Source: G039029935 sp039029935
GTDB lineage: Bacteria; Chloroflexota; Anaerolineae; Caldilineales; Caldilineaceae
Assembly: GCA_039029935.1 (NCBI GenBank)
Contig: JBCCFC010000169.1
Location: 1-14,994 of the forward strand
DNA: 14,994 nucleotides
Direction of reading: 5' to 3'
Each line of letters opens with the position of its first letter. The first letter of the stretch is position 1. A program made the translations under genes and the position numbers. Of this stretch, positions 5,383 through 13,819 are shown in pieces. The notes under the pieces were generated by a model. It worked only from the letters and a program-made list of their open reading frames with translations. It was not told the origin of the DNA and did no database searches.

Positions 5383-8300
5383 TTATCGACTGATATTCGG
5401 CACATAAATAAATGGCAAATACGTCACATGCTCCTCTTCGAATCCTACAGGCGGTGAGGTGGTCGGCTCAGGTGTTGTCACTGGCACATCACTTACGGGC
5501 ACAGGTATATCTGTTGGCGTCGGTGTATTTACCACCAGAACCAGCGTTGCCGTTGGTATTGATGTCGCTGTGGATGTTGCTGTCGCCGTAGATGTTGCTG
5601 TCGCCGTTGGTGGAGGCGTCTCACCCGGTGCCAACGTTGCAGTAGGTGTCTCAGTTGGGATTGGCGTGGCTGTTGGTTGCAATTCAAGCACAATGATCTC
5701 TTCTGCTTGCTCATCCAACGACTCGCCGACCGTAATCTGTGTCTCCGTTTCTGGATCAGTCTCATCCTCAGTTTCAATTGTCACCAGTTGCTCATCGGCC
5801 AAAGATGCACCAATGCTGATTTCATCACCGTCTTGAACATCATCCGCAACTTGCAGGTCAATTGGTAGACCTTCTTCCAAGACTTCAGTCCGTTCTTCAT
5901 CGGTCAATTCATCCAAGGCCAGCGCACACTGTGTACTCTCTGCCGAACATGGGACCCGATCCTCTTGTGAGATACTTGCGGCGGAAACGCCATCCGGCAC
6001 CTCGAACATCGGATAAACACTCTCGACATAGAGGAACTTGACAAAGCGCATGATGAGGAAGCTCGGGCCTCCAGGCTCTGGTGTATAAAGAACGTCGATA
6101 ACCAATACGATAACGTTAATAATCAACCTTGGTGTAAAGATCGTCACCCGTGCGACATTAAACACAACATTGAGACCTGGTTTTGGCGTTGCCACTGGTC
6201 GCGGTGTAGGCGTCGGTGTATTGGTTGACGTATTGGTTGGCACAAATGTTGGTGTACCCGTCTCCGTTGGTACAATCGTTGCCGTCTCCGTTTCTGTGGC
6301 AGTCTCGGTTGCTGTAGCAGTCTCAGTTGCTGTAGCAGTGTCCGTAGCAGTCGGCGTCACACTAGGTGTCGGTGTCGTAGTCGGTGTCAGTGTCGGCGTT
6401 GGTGTTGATGACGGCTGCACCGTTGGCGTATTCGTCACAATCACAGTTGGTGTAAGCGTTGCTGTTGCAGTTGCTGTAGGCGTGATTGTGCTGGTTGGTG
6501 TAATTGTAGATGTCGATGTACTTGTCGCCGTAGACGTCGATGTACTTGTCGCCGTAGACGTCGCTGTACCAGTTGCCGTAGACGTATTGGTTGCGGTACT
6601 TGCCGGAGCATTCGTCGGTGTATTCGTCGGTGTATTCGTCGGTGTACTCGTTGCCGTACCAGTTGATGTTGGTGTTGATACAAAGACATTCAACGTTGCA
6701 CTACTGGCATTGTTGCCCGAGTTTGATTCATTGTCCGCAACAATGCTGACGTTATTGACAATGGTTGTATCCGACAGAATGGTACTGGTCACAATACCAT
6801 TGAGCGAGATCGATGCTGTTGTGTTTGTCGCCATACTACCGACAGACCATACATATCCAGGTGACGCACCGGTGTCGATAATGCTCACGCCACTACTGAT
6901 GATGTTACTGACCGTAATGCTAATCGGTACGAAATCTGTGATGATGATGTTTTGGGCAATGGCATCACCGATATTGGTAAACACAATTGTATAGGTGATT
7001 GCACCGCCGGCTTGGACCGTTGTTGGCGTCACAACTTTATTGATGGTTACATCAGGATGTGTGACATTTACATTGACGGTTGCCTGTGAGCTATTGTTGT
7101 TCGACGTTGTATCGTTGCTGGCTGTGATGGAAGCGGTATTCAGGAAGCTAGTGCTGCTACCCAAGTCTGCACTCACCACACCTGTAACCGTGATGATACC
7201 ACTGGCGTTGGATGCCAGATCACCTACCTGCCATGAGTACGAGATGCCACCAGTGGGTGTGACCATCACACTGCTGGCATAGTTGACATTGGTTAATGTC
7301 ACTGGAACCATATCGGTGATGACCACACCTGTGGCTGTGTCTGGACCGACATTGGTGTAGACCAATGTATACGTGACTGTATCTCCCGGCTGAACTGTTG
7401 CTGGCGACGCAGCTTTACTGATAGTCAAATCAGCCACAGGCAACTGCACACTGAAGGTTGCCTGTCCGCTATTGTTGCTGCCACTCAGTTCGTTGCTGGC
7501 GGTGATGACAACATCATTAACGATGCTCGTATCCATGACAATACCGTCGCTGACTACACCTGTGATAGTGATATAACCTGCTGTGTTGGCACCAACATCC
7601 GCCACATCCCAGACATAGCTTGGCGAAGCACCCGTATCGGTGATACTCACACCGCTGCTGATGATATTGCTGACTGTAACGCTACTTGGAACCCTATCGG
7701 TGATGATGACATTTTTGGCCGTTGCTTGACCGATATTGCTGAACACAATCGTGTAGGTAATGGTGTCCCCTGGTGCAGCAACCGCAGGCGTGACCACCTT
7801 GCTGATAGTCAAGTCTGGGGATGGCACATCAACAGCGAATGTTGCTTGACCGCTGTTATTGCTACCACTCAATTCGTTGCTAGCGGTGATGATGACATCG
7901 TTGACAATGCTGGTGTCCATGACAATGCCATCGCTGACCACACCTGTGATGGTGATGTAGCTTGCTGTGTTGACACCAACATCCGCCACAGACCAGACAT
8001 AGCTTGGTGATGCCCCCGTATCAGTGATACTGACACCGCTGCTGATGATACTGCTGACCGTAACGCTACTTGGAACCCTATCGGTGATGACAACATTCTT
8101 GGCATCTGTTTGACCAATATTGGAGAACACAATCGTGTACGTGATGGTGTCTCCCGGTGCAGCAACCGTTGGTGTGACCACCTTGCTAATGGTCAAGTCT
8201 GGGAATGGCACATCAACGGCGAATGTTGCTTGACCGCTGTTATTGTTACCACTCAGTTCATTGCTGGCGGTGATGGCAACATCATTAACGATGCTCATAT

Positions 8301-11300
8301 CCATCACAATGCCATCGCTGACCACGCCTGTGATGGTGATATAACCTGCTGTGTTGACACCAACATCCGCCACAGACCAGACATAGCTTGGCGAAGCCCC
8401 CGTATCGGTGATATTCACACCACTGCTGATGATACTGCCGACTGTGATACTGGATGGAACCATATCGGTGATGACGACATTTTTGGCGTCTGTTTGACCG
8501 ATATTGGAGAACACAATCGTGTAGGTGATGGTGTCTCCCGGTGCTACCAACGTTGGCGTGACCACTTTGTTGATGGTCAAGTCTGGGAATGGCACATCAA
8601 CATTGAAAGTTGCCTGTCCACTGTTATTGCTACCAATCAGTTCGTTGCTGGCAGTAATGACGACATCGTTGACAATGCTGGTATCCATCACAATGCCATC
8701 GCTGACCACACCTGTGATAGTGATGTAGCCTGCTGTGTTGACACCGACATCCGCTACAGACCAGACATAGCTTGGTGATGCCCCTGTATCAGTGATATTG
8801 ACACCGCTGCTGATGATACTGCCGACCGTGATACTGCTTGGAACCCTATCGGTGATGACGACATTTTTGGCGTCTGTTTGACCGATATTGGAGAACATAA
8901 TCGTGTAAGTGATGCTGTCTCCTGGTGCTGCCAACGTTGGCGTGACCGCCTTACTGATCGTCAAATCTGGGAGCAGCACATCCACGTTCAGTGTTGCCTG
9001 TGCATTGTTATTGCTGGGTGTTAATTCATTGCTGGCGGCAATGACGACATCGTTAACAACACTAGTATCGTTGAGTATCCCATTGCTGACCACACCTGAG
9101 ATAGTGATGACCCCAGCCGCGTTGATGCCCATATCAGCCACAGACCAGACATAGCTTGGTGATGCTCCTGTATCAGTGATACTGACACCGCTGCTGATGA
9201 CACTGCTGACCGTGATGCTAGATGGGATTGAGTCAGTGATAGTGACGTTTGTGGCTATTGCACTGCCAGTATTGGTAAAGCGAATGGTATAGGTGATTGT
9301 ATCGTTTGGTTGTACGATTGTGGGCGTCACACGCTTGGTGATGCTCAAATCTGAGCCTGTAATAGACGCCGTTGCACTAATCTGCAACCCGACCATTGCA
9401 ATGTTATTTGTATTGGTGGGATCGTTGGTGGCGGTGATTGTCGCAGTGTTGGTAAAGGTTACACTGTTGATTAACCCCGCACTGACCACACCTGTCACCG
9501 TAATCACCCCGCCTGCATTTGGACTCAAATCGGCTACCTGCCATGTGTAGGATGTGTTGCCAGTGGGTGTAATGGCTGTACCACTGCTCTGATAGCCAAG
9601 ATTGGTAACGCTCACAGGCATGGTATCCGTGATGATAACACCTGTCGCGGTGTAAGCACCTATGTTTGTGTATTGAAGCGTGTATGTGATGGCATCGCCT
9701 GCTTCTGCGGTAATTGGGGTGACAGATTTTGTGACGGTGAGGTCGGCAGGGTTACAAGCAATAGATACGTCATCAACGGCATATCCGCCTGTAATACCAG
9801 CTGTGTTAGATTGAACTTTGATGCTGAAATTATCGTTGAGTGTCAGCCCATTTTTCGCCGCCTCATCGCCTAGATTGACTGTCTCTGTGGTGTAGGATGT
9901 TTGGTTGGCATGGAATGAAACGACTTTTGTCCAGTTTGAGCCACCATCGTCACTGATATAAACACCATCATCGGCATGCTCCGTCCCACTCGTAAAGAAG
10001 GTACGCCACGCCAATGACAAGGTTGCACCAGAATAGGCTTGATCTGACAGGGCACTTCGCAAAATCATACCCGCTGTAGAGCCGCTGGCAACATTTTGAT
10101 TCAACCATATGCTACGTGAACCAGAGTTTGAAATAGAAGAATTATTTGCCACAATAATCGTTCCACTTCCAGTGGTAAAGGTGGTCCAATATTCTCCAAA
10201 GGTGCCAATCTCAAAATCGTCGCTAAAACCACACGCCGCACCATCTAACTTAGACACAGCGATGTTGCTTGCAATCGTGCTGGACATATTTGTTGATGAC
10301 AAATAGGCCGTATTTGTAATTTGAGTGCCTTTTGTTAAACCCAAATTGGGTGTGACGATAAATGTACGAGAAATACGTTGCCCCGCACTCAAGCTACCCA
10401 AACTCCACGAGATAATGCTTCCCGGTGTAACACCTGTGCTACTGCCATCACCCAGTGAACTTGCTTGGAGCGTCGTATTGGCTGGAACTGTATCTGTGAC
10501 GACAAGATTGTTGGCCGTTAAGTTTGTGCTATTTGAAAGGACAATTGTATATGTCAGCGGTACACCGGGGGTAAAAAAGTAGTCGGACACTGATTTGTTG
10601 ATGGTCGCAACAATGTTTGATATACGGAAGTTGGCGACGGTGACATAGTGATTGTTCAACGTTTTGCGATTGTCAGCATCACAATCAACCTCACTTGTAC
10701 TTGTTTCGTTTCCCGGACAAGAGCTTTTGGTTCCTTCGGGAATACCCGTTGGTGCGCTATTATAACTAAGATCAGGGTTGGACCACCGCCCTATCGTCTC
10801 ACAACTTTTGCCAAGTGCTGTACATAAGTTATGGTATGACATAATGGTCAACCAATTATTTGTTGTGTCTATATATCCGTGTGAATAGGTATAGGGTACA
10901 GTTGCATTACTCATATACCAGTCATGTCGTGCCCCCATATTGTGACCGACTTCGTGTGCGAATGTATAATTCGAGCAGTCCTGACGGACAACATTAAATG
11001 CATTTGTCTCAAAGCTGGCACTGTTGGATATCATTACCCAGGCCATGCCACACACACCTGGGCCAACGGCCGTCCATAGACTGACAATATCCGCGGCATA
11101 GGTGTCACGCAATGTGTGTACATCATCCATAAATGTATCAGATGTATTTGTAACACGGTTCAGGTCGGTTTCCATATCGCCGGATTCCGTATAGTCAACT
11201 TCTGCAACATGGACCAAACGAACAGAGGTGGTGATACCACTGTCGGAGTATGACAAATTTGTTTCGGCAATATTCAGTGCAATTAGTGCTTCAATATCGT

Positions 11301-12195
11301 CAGCACCACCAGCGGCAAAACGTGCATCAGCAGTATAAACGACGAGAACATCAATGATCGAGCCATCATCGGCAAGAATTGCGCTCGTATCATCCGCCGT
11401 ATTTGGGTTGCTTGCGGCCTGTACACCAGCGATGTTTGTCGCCGGTGGGATAACAGGGATACCATCATTCTTGGCTTGTGGATAGCGTGTCGAGTCAATT
11501 TGGTGGACGATATGTAGATCATCTGACCAACGTCTGATTTGGTAGAAGCCAGTGAGTGAGCGAACATGCCCAACCGCTAAACCATCTTTAACAACGATAA
11601 CGACACTACTAAATGAATCCCCCTGTAGATGGCCGATCCACTGATAGCTACCGTCTCCATTCTGTTCAATACGGTCTAATATAGCCACAGGATTAATGTT
11701 ATCAAAAAGGTTCAACGTGATTTCTGCCGGTGCATTCTGCGCCTTTCGTGTGGCCGCAGCAGTCACACTTGACCCCATGCCCGCCAACAGATCAAAGTTG
11801 ATATATACAGTTCTGGAACGAATGGCTTGTTCTGGTAATCTGTCTGCATCTGCAGCTTGTACACCTGCATCGGTCAGGAGATTGAACGGACCCGTTTGGA
11901 TTGGTATATCTTGGAGTGAATCATCCTGAAGAGGTGGTATACGTTGGTTTTGAATCAACGGTAGGAAAACGGTACTTGTTGTTTGCGAAGGAGCACTCAA
12001 TGCACCTTCTGCGCGAGCCTCATCTCTGTCTTCACCAGCGATATCAGCCGCACTGAGTGTTAAAGAGTAAAAGAGTGGACTTGAAACCGTCAAATAGATG
12101 ATTATCGCAAGCGTGGCTGCGACGGTGATCGTTATCTCCATATTCGCCGTCATCCGCTTGAAAAGCCTTTGTATAATTTGGGTAATGGTGTTCAA
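5383..12195 (-). CDS. Giant secreted metzincin metalloprotease with DUF11 repeats
   Basis: This 2270-residue protein is predicted to be exported, with a hydrophobic segment at residues 21-47. A propeptide-like region (about 75-270) precedes a reprolysin-like zinc protease domain (about 278-525). HEVGHNMGARHD gives zinc ligands His414, His418 and His424, base Glu415 and the adamalysin-type Asp425; the Met-turn is IMSY with Met452. Then come one divergent DUF11 domain (about 530-650), a jelly-roll/MAM-like domain (about 655-812), eight DUF11 repeats (about 817-1840), a Pro/Thr-rich linker (1841-2007), an unrecognised hydrophobic-to-acidic domain (about 2008-2190), a second Pro/Thr linker and a C-terminal YLPFIYVPNISR. 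The start is TTG at 12195, with AGGAG eight bases upstream. A surface or matrix protease/adhesin is the likely role. No LPXTG anchor is present, and the substrate is unknown. Confidence 0.93.
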   Translation of the reverse strand: MNTITQIIQRLFKRMTANMEITITVAATLAIIIYLTVSSPLFYSLTLSAADIAGEDRDEARAEGALSAPSQTTSTVFLPLIQNQRIPPLQDDSLQDIPIQTGPFNLLTDAGVQAADADRLPEQAIRSRTVYINFDLLAGMGSSVTAAATRKAQNAPAEITLNLFDNINPVAILDRIEQNGDGSYQWIGHLQGDSFSSVVIVVKDGLAVGHVRSLTGFYQIRRWSDDLHIVHQIDSTRYPQAKNDGIPVIPPATNIAGVQAASNPNTADDTSAILADDGSIIDVLVVYTADARFAAGGADDIEALIALNIAETNLSYSDSGITTSVRLVHVAEVDYTESGDMETDLNRVTNTSDTFMDDVHTLRDTYAADIVSLWTAVGPGVCGMAWVMISNSASFETNAFNVVRQDCSNYTFAHEVGHNMGARHDWYMSNATVPYTYSHGYIDTTNNWLTIMSYHNLCTALGKSCETIGRWSNPDLSYNSAPTGIPEGTKSSCPGNETSTSEVDCDADNRKTLNNHYVTVANFRISNIVATINKSVSDYFFTPGVPLTYTIVLSNSTNLTANNLVVTDTVPANTTLQASSLGDGSSTGVTPGSIISWSLGSLSAGQRISRTFIVTPNLGLTKGTQITNTAYLSSTNMSSTIASNIAVSKLDGAACGFSDDFEIGTFGEYWTTFTTGSGTIIVANNSSISNSGSRSIWLNQNVASGSTAGMILRSALSDQAYSGATLSLAWRTFFTSGTEHADDGVYISDDGGSNWTKVVSFHANQTSYTTETVNLGDEAAKNGLTLNDNFSIKVQSNTAGITGGYAVDDVSIACNPADLTVTKSVTPITAEAGDAITYTLQYTNIGAYTATGVIITDTMPVSVTNLGYQSSGTAITPTGNTSYTWQVADLSPNAGGVITVTGVVSAGLINSVTFTNTATITATNDPTNTNNIAMVGLQISATASITGSDLSITKRVTPTIVQPNDTITYTIRFTNTGSAIATNVTITDSIPSSITVSSVISSGVSITDTGASPSYVWSVADMGINAAGVITISGVVSNGILNDTSVVNDVVIAASNELTPSNNNAQATLNVDVLLPDLTISKAVTPTLAAPGDSITYTIMFSNIGQTDAKNVVITDRVPSSITVGSIISSGVNITDTGASPSYVWSVADVGVNTAGYITITGVVSDGIVMDTSIVNDVVITASNELIGSNNSGQATFNVDVPFPDLTINKVVTPTLVAPGDTITYTIVFSNIGQTDAKNVVITDMVPSSITVGSIISSGVNITDTGASPSYVWSVADVGVNTAGYITITGVVSDGIVMDMSIVNDVAITASNELSGNNNSGQATFAVDVPFPDLTISKVVTPTVAAPGDTITYTIVFSNIGQTDAKNVVITDRVPSSVTVSSIISSGVSITDTGASPSYVWSVADVGVNTASYITITGVVSDGIVMDTSIVNDVIITASNELSGSNNSGQATFAVDVPSPDLTISKVVTPAVAAPGDTITYTIVFSNIGQATAKNVIITDRVPSSVTVSNIISSGVSITDTGASPSYVWDVADVGANTAGYITITGVVSDGIVMDTSIVNDVVITASNELSGSNNSGQATFSVQLPVADLTISKAASPATVQPGDTVTYTLVYTNVGPDTATGVVITDMVPVTLTNVNYASSVMVTPTGGISYSWQVGDLASNASGIITVTGVVSADLGSSTSFLNTASITASNDTTSNNNSSQATVNVNVTHPDVTINKVVTPTTVQAGGAITYTIVFTNIGDAIAQNIIITDFVPISITVSNIISSGVSIIDTGASPGYVWSVGSMATNTTASISLNGIVTSTILSDTTIVNNVSIVADNESNSGNNASSATLNVFVSTPTSTGTATSTPTNTPTNTPTNAPASTATNTSTATGTATSTATSTSTSTATSTSTSTITPTSTITPTATATATLTPTVIVTNTPTVQPSSTPTPTLTPTTTPTPSVTPTATDTATATETATATETATETETATIVPTETGTPTFVPTNTSTNTPTPTPRPVATPKPGLNVVFNVARVTIFTPRLIINVIVLVIDVLYTPEPGGPSFLIMRFVKFLYVESVYPMFEVPDGVSAASISQEDRVPCSAESTQCALALDELTDEERTEVLEEGLPIDLQVADDVQDGDEISIGASLADEQLVTIETEDETDPETETQITVGESLDEQAEEIIVLELQPTATPIPTETPTATLAPGETPPPTATATSTATATSTATSIPTATLVLVVNTPTPTDIPVPVSDVPVTTPEPTTSPPVGFEEEHVTYLPFIYVPNISR
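6186..6672. repeat. Low-complexity coding repeats (Pro/Thr-rich linker)
   Basis: This segment of the giant gene encodes TPT/TAT/TST runs and contains short DNA tandems: three 24-bp units at 6506-6577 and three 12-bp units (TTCGTCGGTGTA) at 6611-6646. It likely forms an extended, possibly glycosylated stalk. A similar shorter stretch is at about 5470-5660. Confidence 0.85.
7435..9354. repeat. Five tandem 384-bp DUF11 units
   Basis: Units at 8971-9354, 8587-8970, 8203-8586, 7819-8202 and 7435-7818 share an exact 384-bp (128-codon) period. Each has a start like PDLTISKVVTP, a middle like SSGVSITDTGASPSYVWSVA and an end like NNSGQATF. The inner four (7435-8970) are nearly identical; the fifth (8971-9354) is more diverged. 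The flanking DUF11 units have 131- and 126-128-codon spacing and lower identity. The pattern suggests recent duplication or gene conversion. Confidence 0.92.
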
Positions 12196-12203
12196 AATCG
12201 ATT

Positions 12204-12208
12204 CTCCT
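12204..12208 (-). promoter_or_regulatory. Ribosome-binding site supporting a TTG start
   Basis: AGGAG on the minus strand lies eight bases before the TTG at 12193-12195. The first in-frame ATG codons downstream (residues 15 and 19) would cut away the basic stretch that precedes the signal segment, so TTG is the best start. Confidence 0.7.
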
Positions 12209-12441
12209 ATGACATTTCAACGAAAGCAATAATAAATTTTGACAAAAACAAAGGACAACTCACACGTAGACATCCATATGTAATTTCCCGTCAGCATTTG
12301 GATATTTTAATTGTATTCTACAATAGAAACAGATTATTCAAACAAAGTGTATGTGTTCTTTTGATACATAAAAATATTATTGATTTGTTTTGCAAATTTT
12401 GCATTTATTCTTTTATTGTAAGCCTTTTGCAATCTGTTTCG

Positions 12442-12471
12442 AGTATACGATAGTATATTTTGCTATGTCAA
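12442..12471 (-). promoter_or_regulatory. Promoter of the giant metalloprotease gene
   Basis: On the minus strand a perfect TTGACA (12471-12466) is followed after 18 bases by TATACT (12447-12442). The predicted start near 12435 leaves a leader of about 240 bases before the TTG codon. Confidence 0.65.
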
Positions 12472-12590
12472 ATAATGTATAGACTGGTTACACCATATTT
12501 AGTATCCCTCATAAAAATGTCATACATATGTATAGTCAACTGCTCGACTATCATTGTTGCAGCATACACATTGACTAACTGAACGAAGAT

Positions 12591-12620
12591 TTGATGTCTA
12601 CAGATTTCTGCTGATATACT
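12591..12620 (+). promoter_or_regulatory. Candidate promoter of the DinB-family gene
   Basis: TTGATG (12591-12596) and TATACT (12615-12620) are 18 bases apart. Transcription would begin near 12627, about 60 bases before the ATG at 12688. Confidence 0.5.
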
Positions 12621-12687
12621 TAGCCCTTAGCAGTTATTCAATCTATCATCAGGCAGGCATCTGCGTATATCGGAGGATTTCAACGTT

Positions 12688-13185
12688 ATGCATTTGGACA
12701 ACATACAACTACTATACGAATATAATTACTGGGCCTCAGCCAAAATTCTGCTGAAGACAACCAATCTAACATCTGAGCAATTTCTGGCCCCTGCATCCTT
12801 TCCTAATGGCAATATGCGTGGCACACTTGTCCATCTTGTGGCTGCGGAGTGGGTTTGGCGGATGCGCTGCGATGAGGGCATCTACCCCGGCGCACTGCTT
12901 GACCCTGCTGAGTTTCCAACGTATGTTTCTGTATTGGAACGCTTTCAGGTCGAGGAAGGCAAAATGCGAGGCTATTTGTCACGCTTGACGGAGGAGGATC
13001 TCAACAGCCCGATCACCTATCGTCATACGAGCGGGCGCGAGCATAGTGAGATGCTCTGGCAGATTTTGACGCATGTTGTGATGCATGGGATGCAGCATCG
13101 TGCGGAGGCCGCTGCGATTTTGACCGATTTTGGACATTCACCGGGGGATATTGATTTAATCATGTATCTGCGTGAGAGAGGATAA
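12688..13185 (+). CDS. DinB-family putative metal-dependent protein
   Basis: This 165-residue protein fits the DinB/YfiT-like four-helix-bundle family, whose members bind a divalent metal through three histidines; some are thiol S-transferases, but most have no known role. His49 (in TLVHLVAAEWVW) and His133/His137 (in HVVMHGMQHRAE) form the expected triad. The N-terminal NIQLLYEYNYWASAKIL and the tail GDIDLIMYLRERG are typical of the family. GGAGG lies about 11 bases before the ATG and a sigma-70-like promoter lies further upstream. The stop codon is one base away from the stop of the opposing YbaK-like gene. Despite the family name, it need not be DNA-damage inducible, and no LexA-type site was recognised. 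Family assignment is firm; function is not. Confidence 0.9.
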   Translation: MHLDNIQLLYEYNYWASAKILLKTTNLTSEQFLAPASFPNGNMRGTLVHLVAAEWVWRMRCDEGIYPGALLDPAEFPTYVSVLERFQVEEGKMRGYLSRLTEEDLNSPITYRHTSGREHSEMLWQILTHVVMHGMQHRAEAAAILTDFGHSPGDIDLIMYLRERG

Positions 13186-13186
13186 T

Positions 13187-13657
13187 TTACTTTACACTCA
13201 CAACCTGTCCGTCGGTCATGCGCACAAGCTCATCCATTGTCAACGAAAACAGCGCGTGAGGATGCCCAGCCGCTGCCCATATTTGATCATATTGACCAAG
13301 GTCTTCGTCGATGTACGTTATCAATGGATGGTCATGGCCGATGGGTGGGACACCACCAATGGCATACCCAGTCTGCTCACGTACAAAGTCGGCATTGGGT
13401 CGTTTGAGCTTTTCGCCAATCACAGCCTTCATGCGTTTTTCGTTGACGCGGTTTGCGCCGCTGGCAATGATAAGGATAGCCTTGTCACTCTCGCGGCCTT
13501 GAAAGATTAACGACTTGGCAATTTGCCCCACATCACAGTTGACCGCTTCGGCAGCTTCGGCGGAGGTGCGTGTGGATGCAGCCAACTCAATCACCTCGCA
13601 TGAAACCCCTAATTGCGTTAACGTATCCTGCACTCGTTGTGCGCTTGGTTTCAACAT
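13187..13657 (-). CDS. YbaK/EbsC-family aminoacyl-tRNA deacylase
   Basis: This belongs to the YbaK/ProX (prolyl-tRNA editing-like) family, which hydrolyses mischarged tRNA such as Cys-tRNA(Pro) or Ala-tRNA(Pro) in the cytoplasm. The 156-residue form beginning MLKPSAQRVQDTL has the normal family length. Family features include the conserved lysine in GQIAKSLIF, the segment ANRVNEKRMKAVIGEKLKR, the loop TGYAIGGVPPIGH and the end IWAAAGHPHALFSLTMDELV. I choose the ATG at 13655-13657 because GGAG lies six bases upstream. A longer reading from 13711 would begin inside a hairpin and crosses the likely -10 region. Whether the substrate is Cys- or Ala-tRNA(Pro) cannot be said. It is divergent from menC and convergent with the DinB gene. 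Confidence 0.9.
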   Translation of the reverse strand: MLKPSAQRVQDTLTQLGVSCEVIELAASTRTSAEAAEAVNCDVGQIAKSLIFQGRESDKAILIIASGANRVNEKRMKAVIGEKLKRPNADFVREQTGYAIGGVPPIGHDHPLITYIDEDLGQYDQIWAAAGHPHALFSLTMDELVRMTDGQVVSVK

Positions 13658-13696
13658 ATCCATCTCCATTCTGTATAATCTTATACACTGTGCAAG

Positions 13697-13757
13697 AAAA
13701 CACTGATACATCCAAACGCTAAAAATATTTATCAGCGTTTGGCCGTATCAGTGTTTT
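13697..13757. repeat. Long hairpin between ybaK-like gene and menC
   Basis: AAAACACTGATAC (13697-13709) and CCAAACGCT (13712-13720) pair with AGCGTTTGG (13734-13742) and GTATCAGTGTTTT (13745-13757). That is 22 base pairs interrupted by one 2x2 mismatch, around a 13-base AT loop. On the plus strand a T-rich stretch follows. It sits between two divergent genes, so it may insulate them, end upstream transcription, or act as an operator. Confidence 0.9.
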
Positions 13758-13819
13758 CGTTTGTTTTGGTTTTATTTATCATTGATATGATTGGTCATTA
13801 TAAAAGGACTTGAAAACAC

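Larger units (their letters stand above)
12196..12687. other. AT-rich divergent promoter region
   Basis: About 490 bases separate the giant gene from the DinB gene, transcribed away from each other. Each has a recognisable promoter. The giant gene leader would be about 240 bases long and AU-rich, and holds one arm of a 10-bp inverted repeat (GAAACAGATT at 12326-12335, AATCTGTTTC at 12431-12440). A 12-bp palindrome ATACATATGTAT lies at 12522-12533. No gene is evident. Confidence 0.6.

Noticed and set aside
6170..6994. Long plus-strand ORF rich in Val, Gly and Asp
   Set aside because: It is the antisense shadow of the Pro/Thr-rich linker and the last DUF11 unit; low-complexity codons on the minus strand keep the opposite frame open.
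8110..8778. 222-codon plus-strand ORF with repeated DHTCDGD and NIRHRPDIAW blocks
   Set aside because: It only mirrors the 384-bp DUF11 units on the opposite strand and has no ribosome-binding site or family resemblance.
13658..13711. N-terminal extension of the YbaK-like protein (18 extra residues)
   Set aside because: The first ATG lies inside a hairpin, has no ribosome-binding site, and the extra residues are not family-like; a GGAG-preceded ATG is at 13657.
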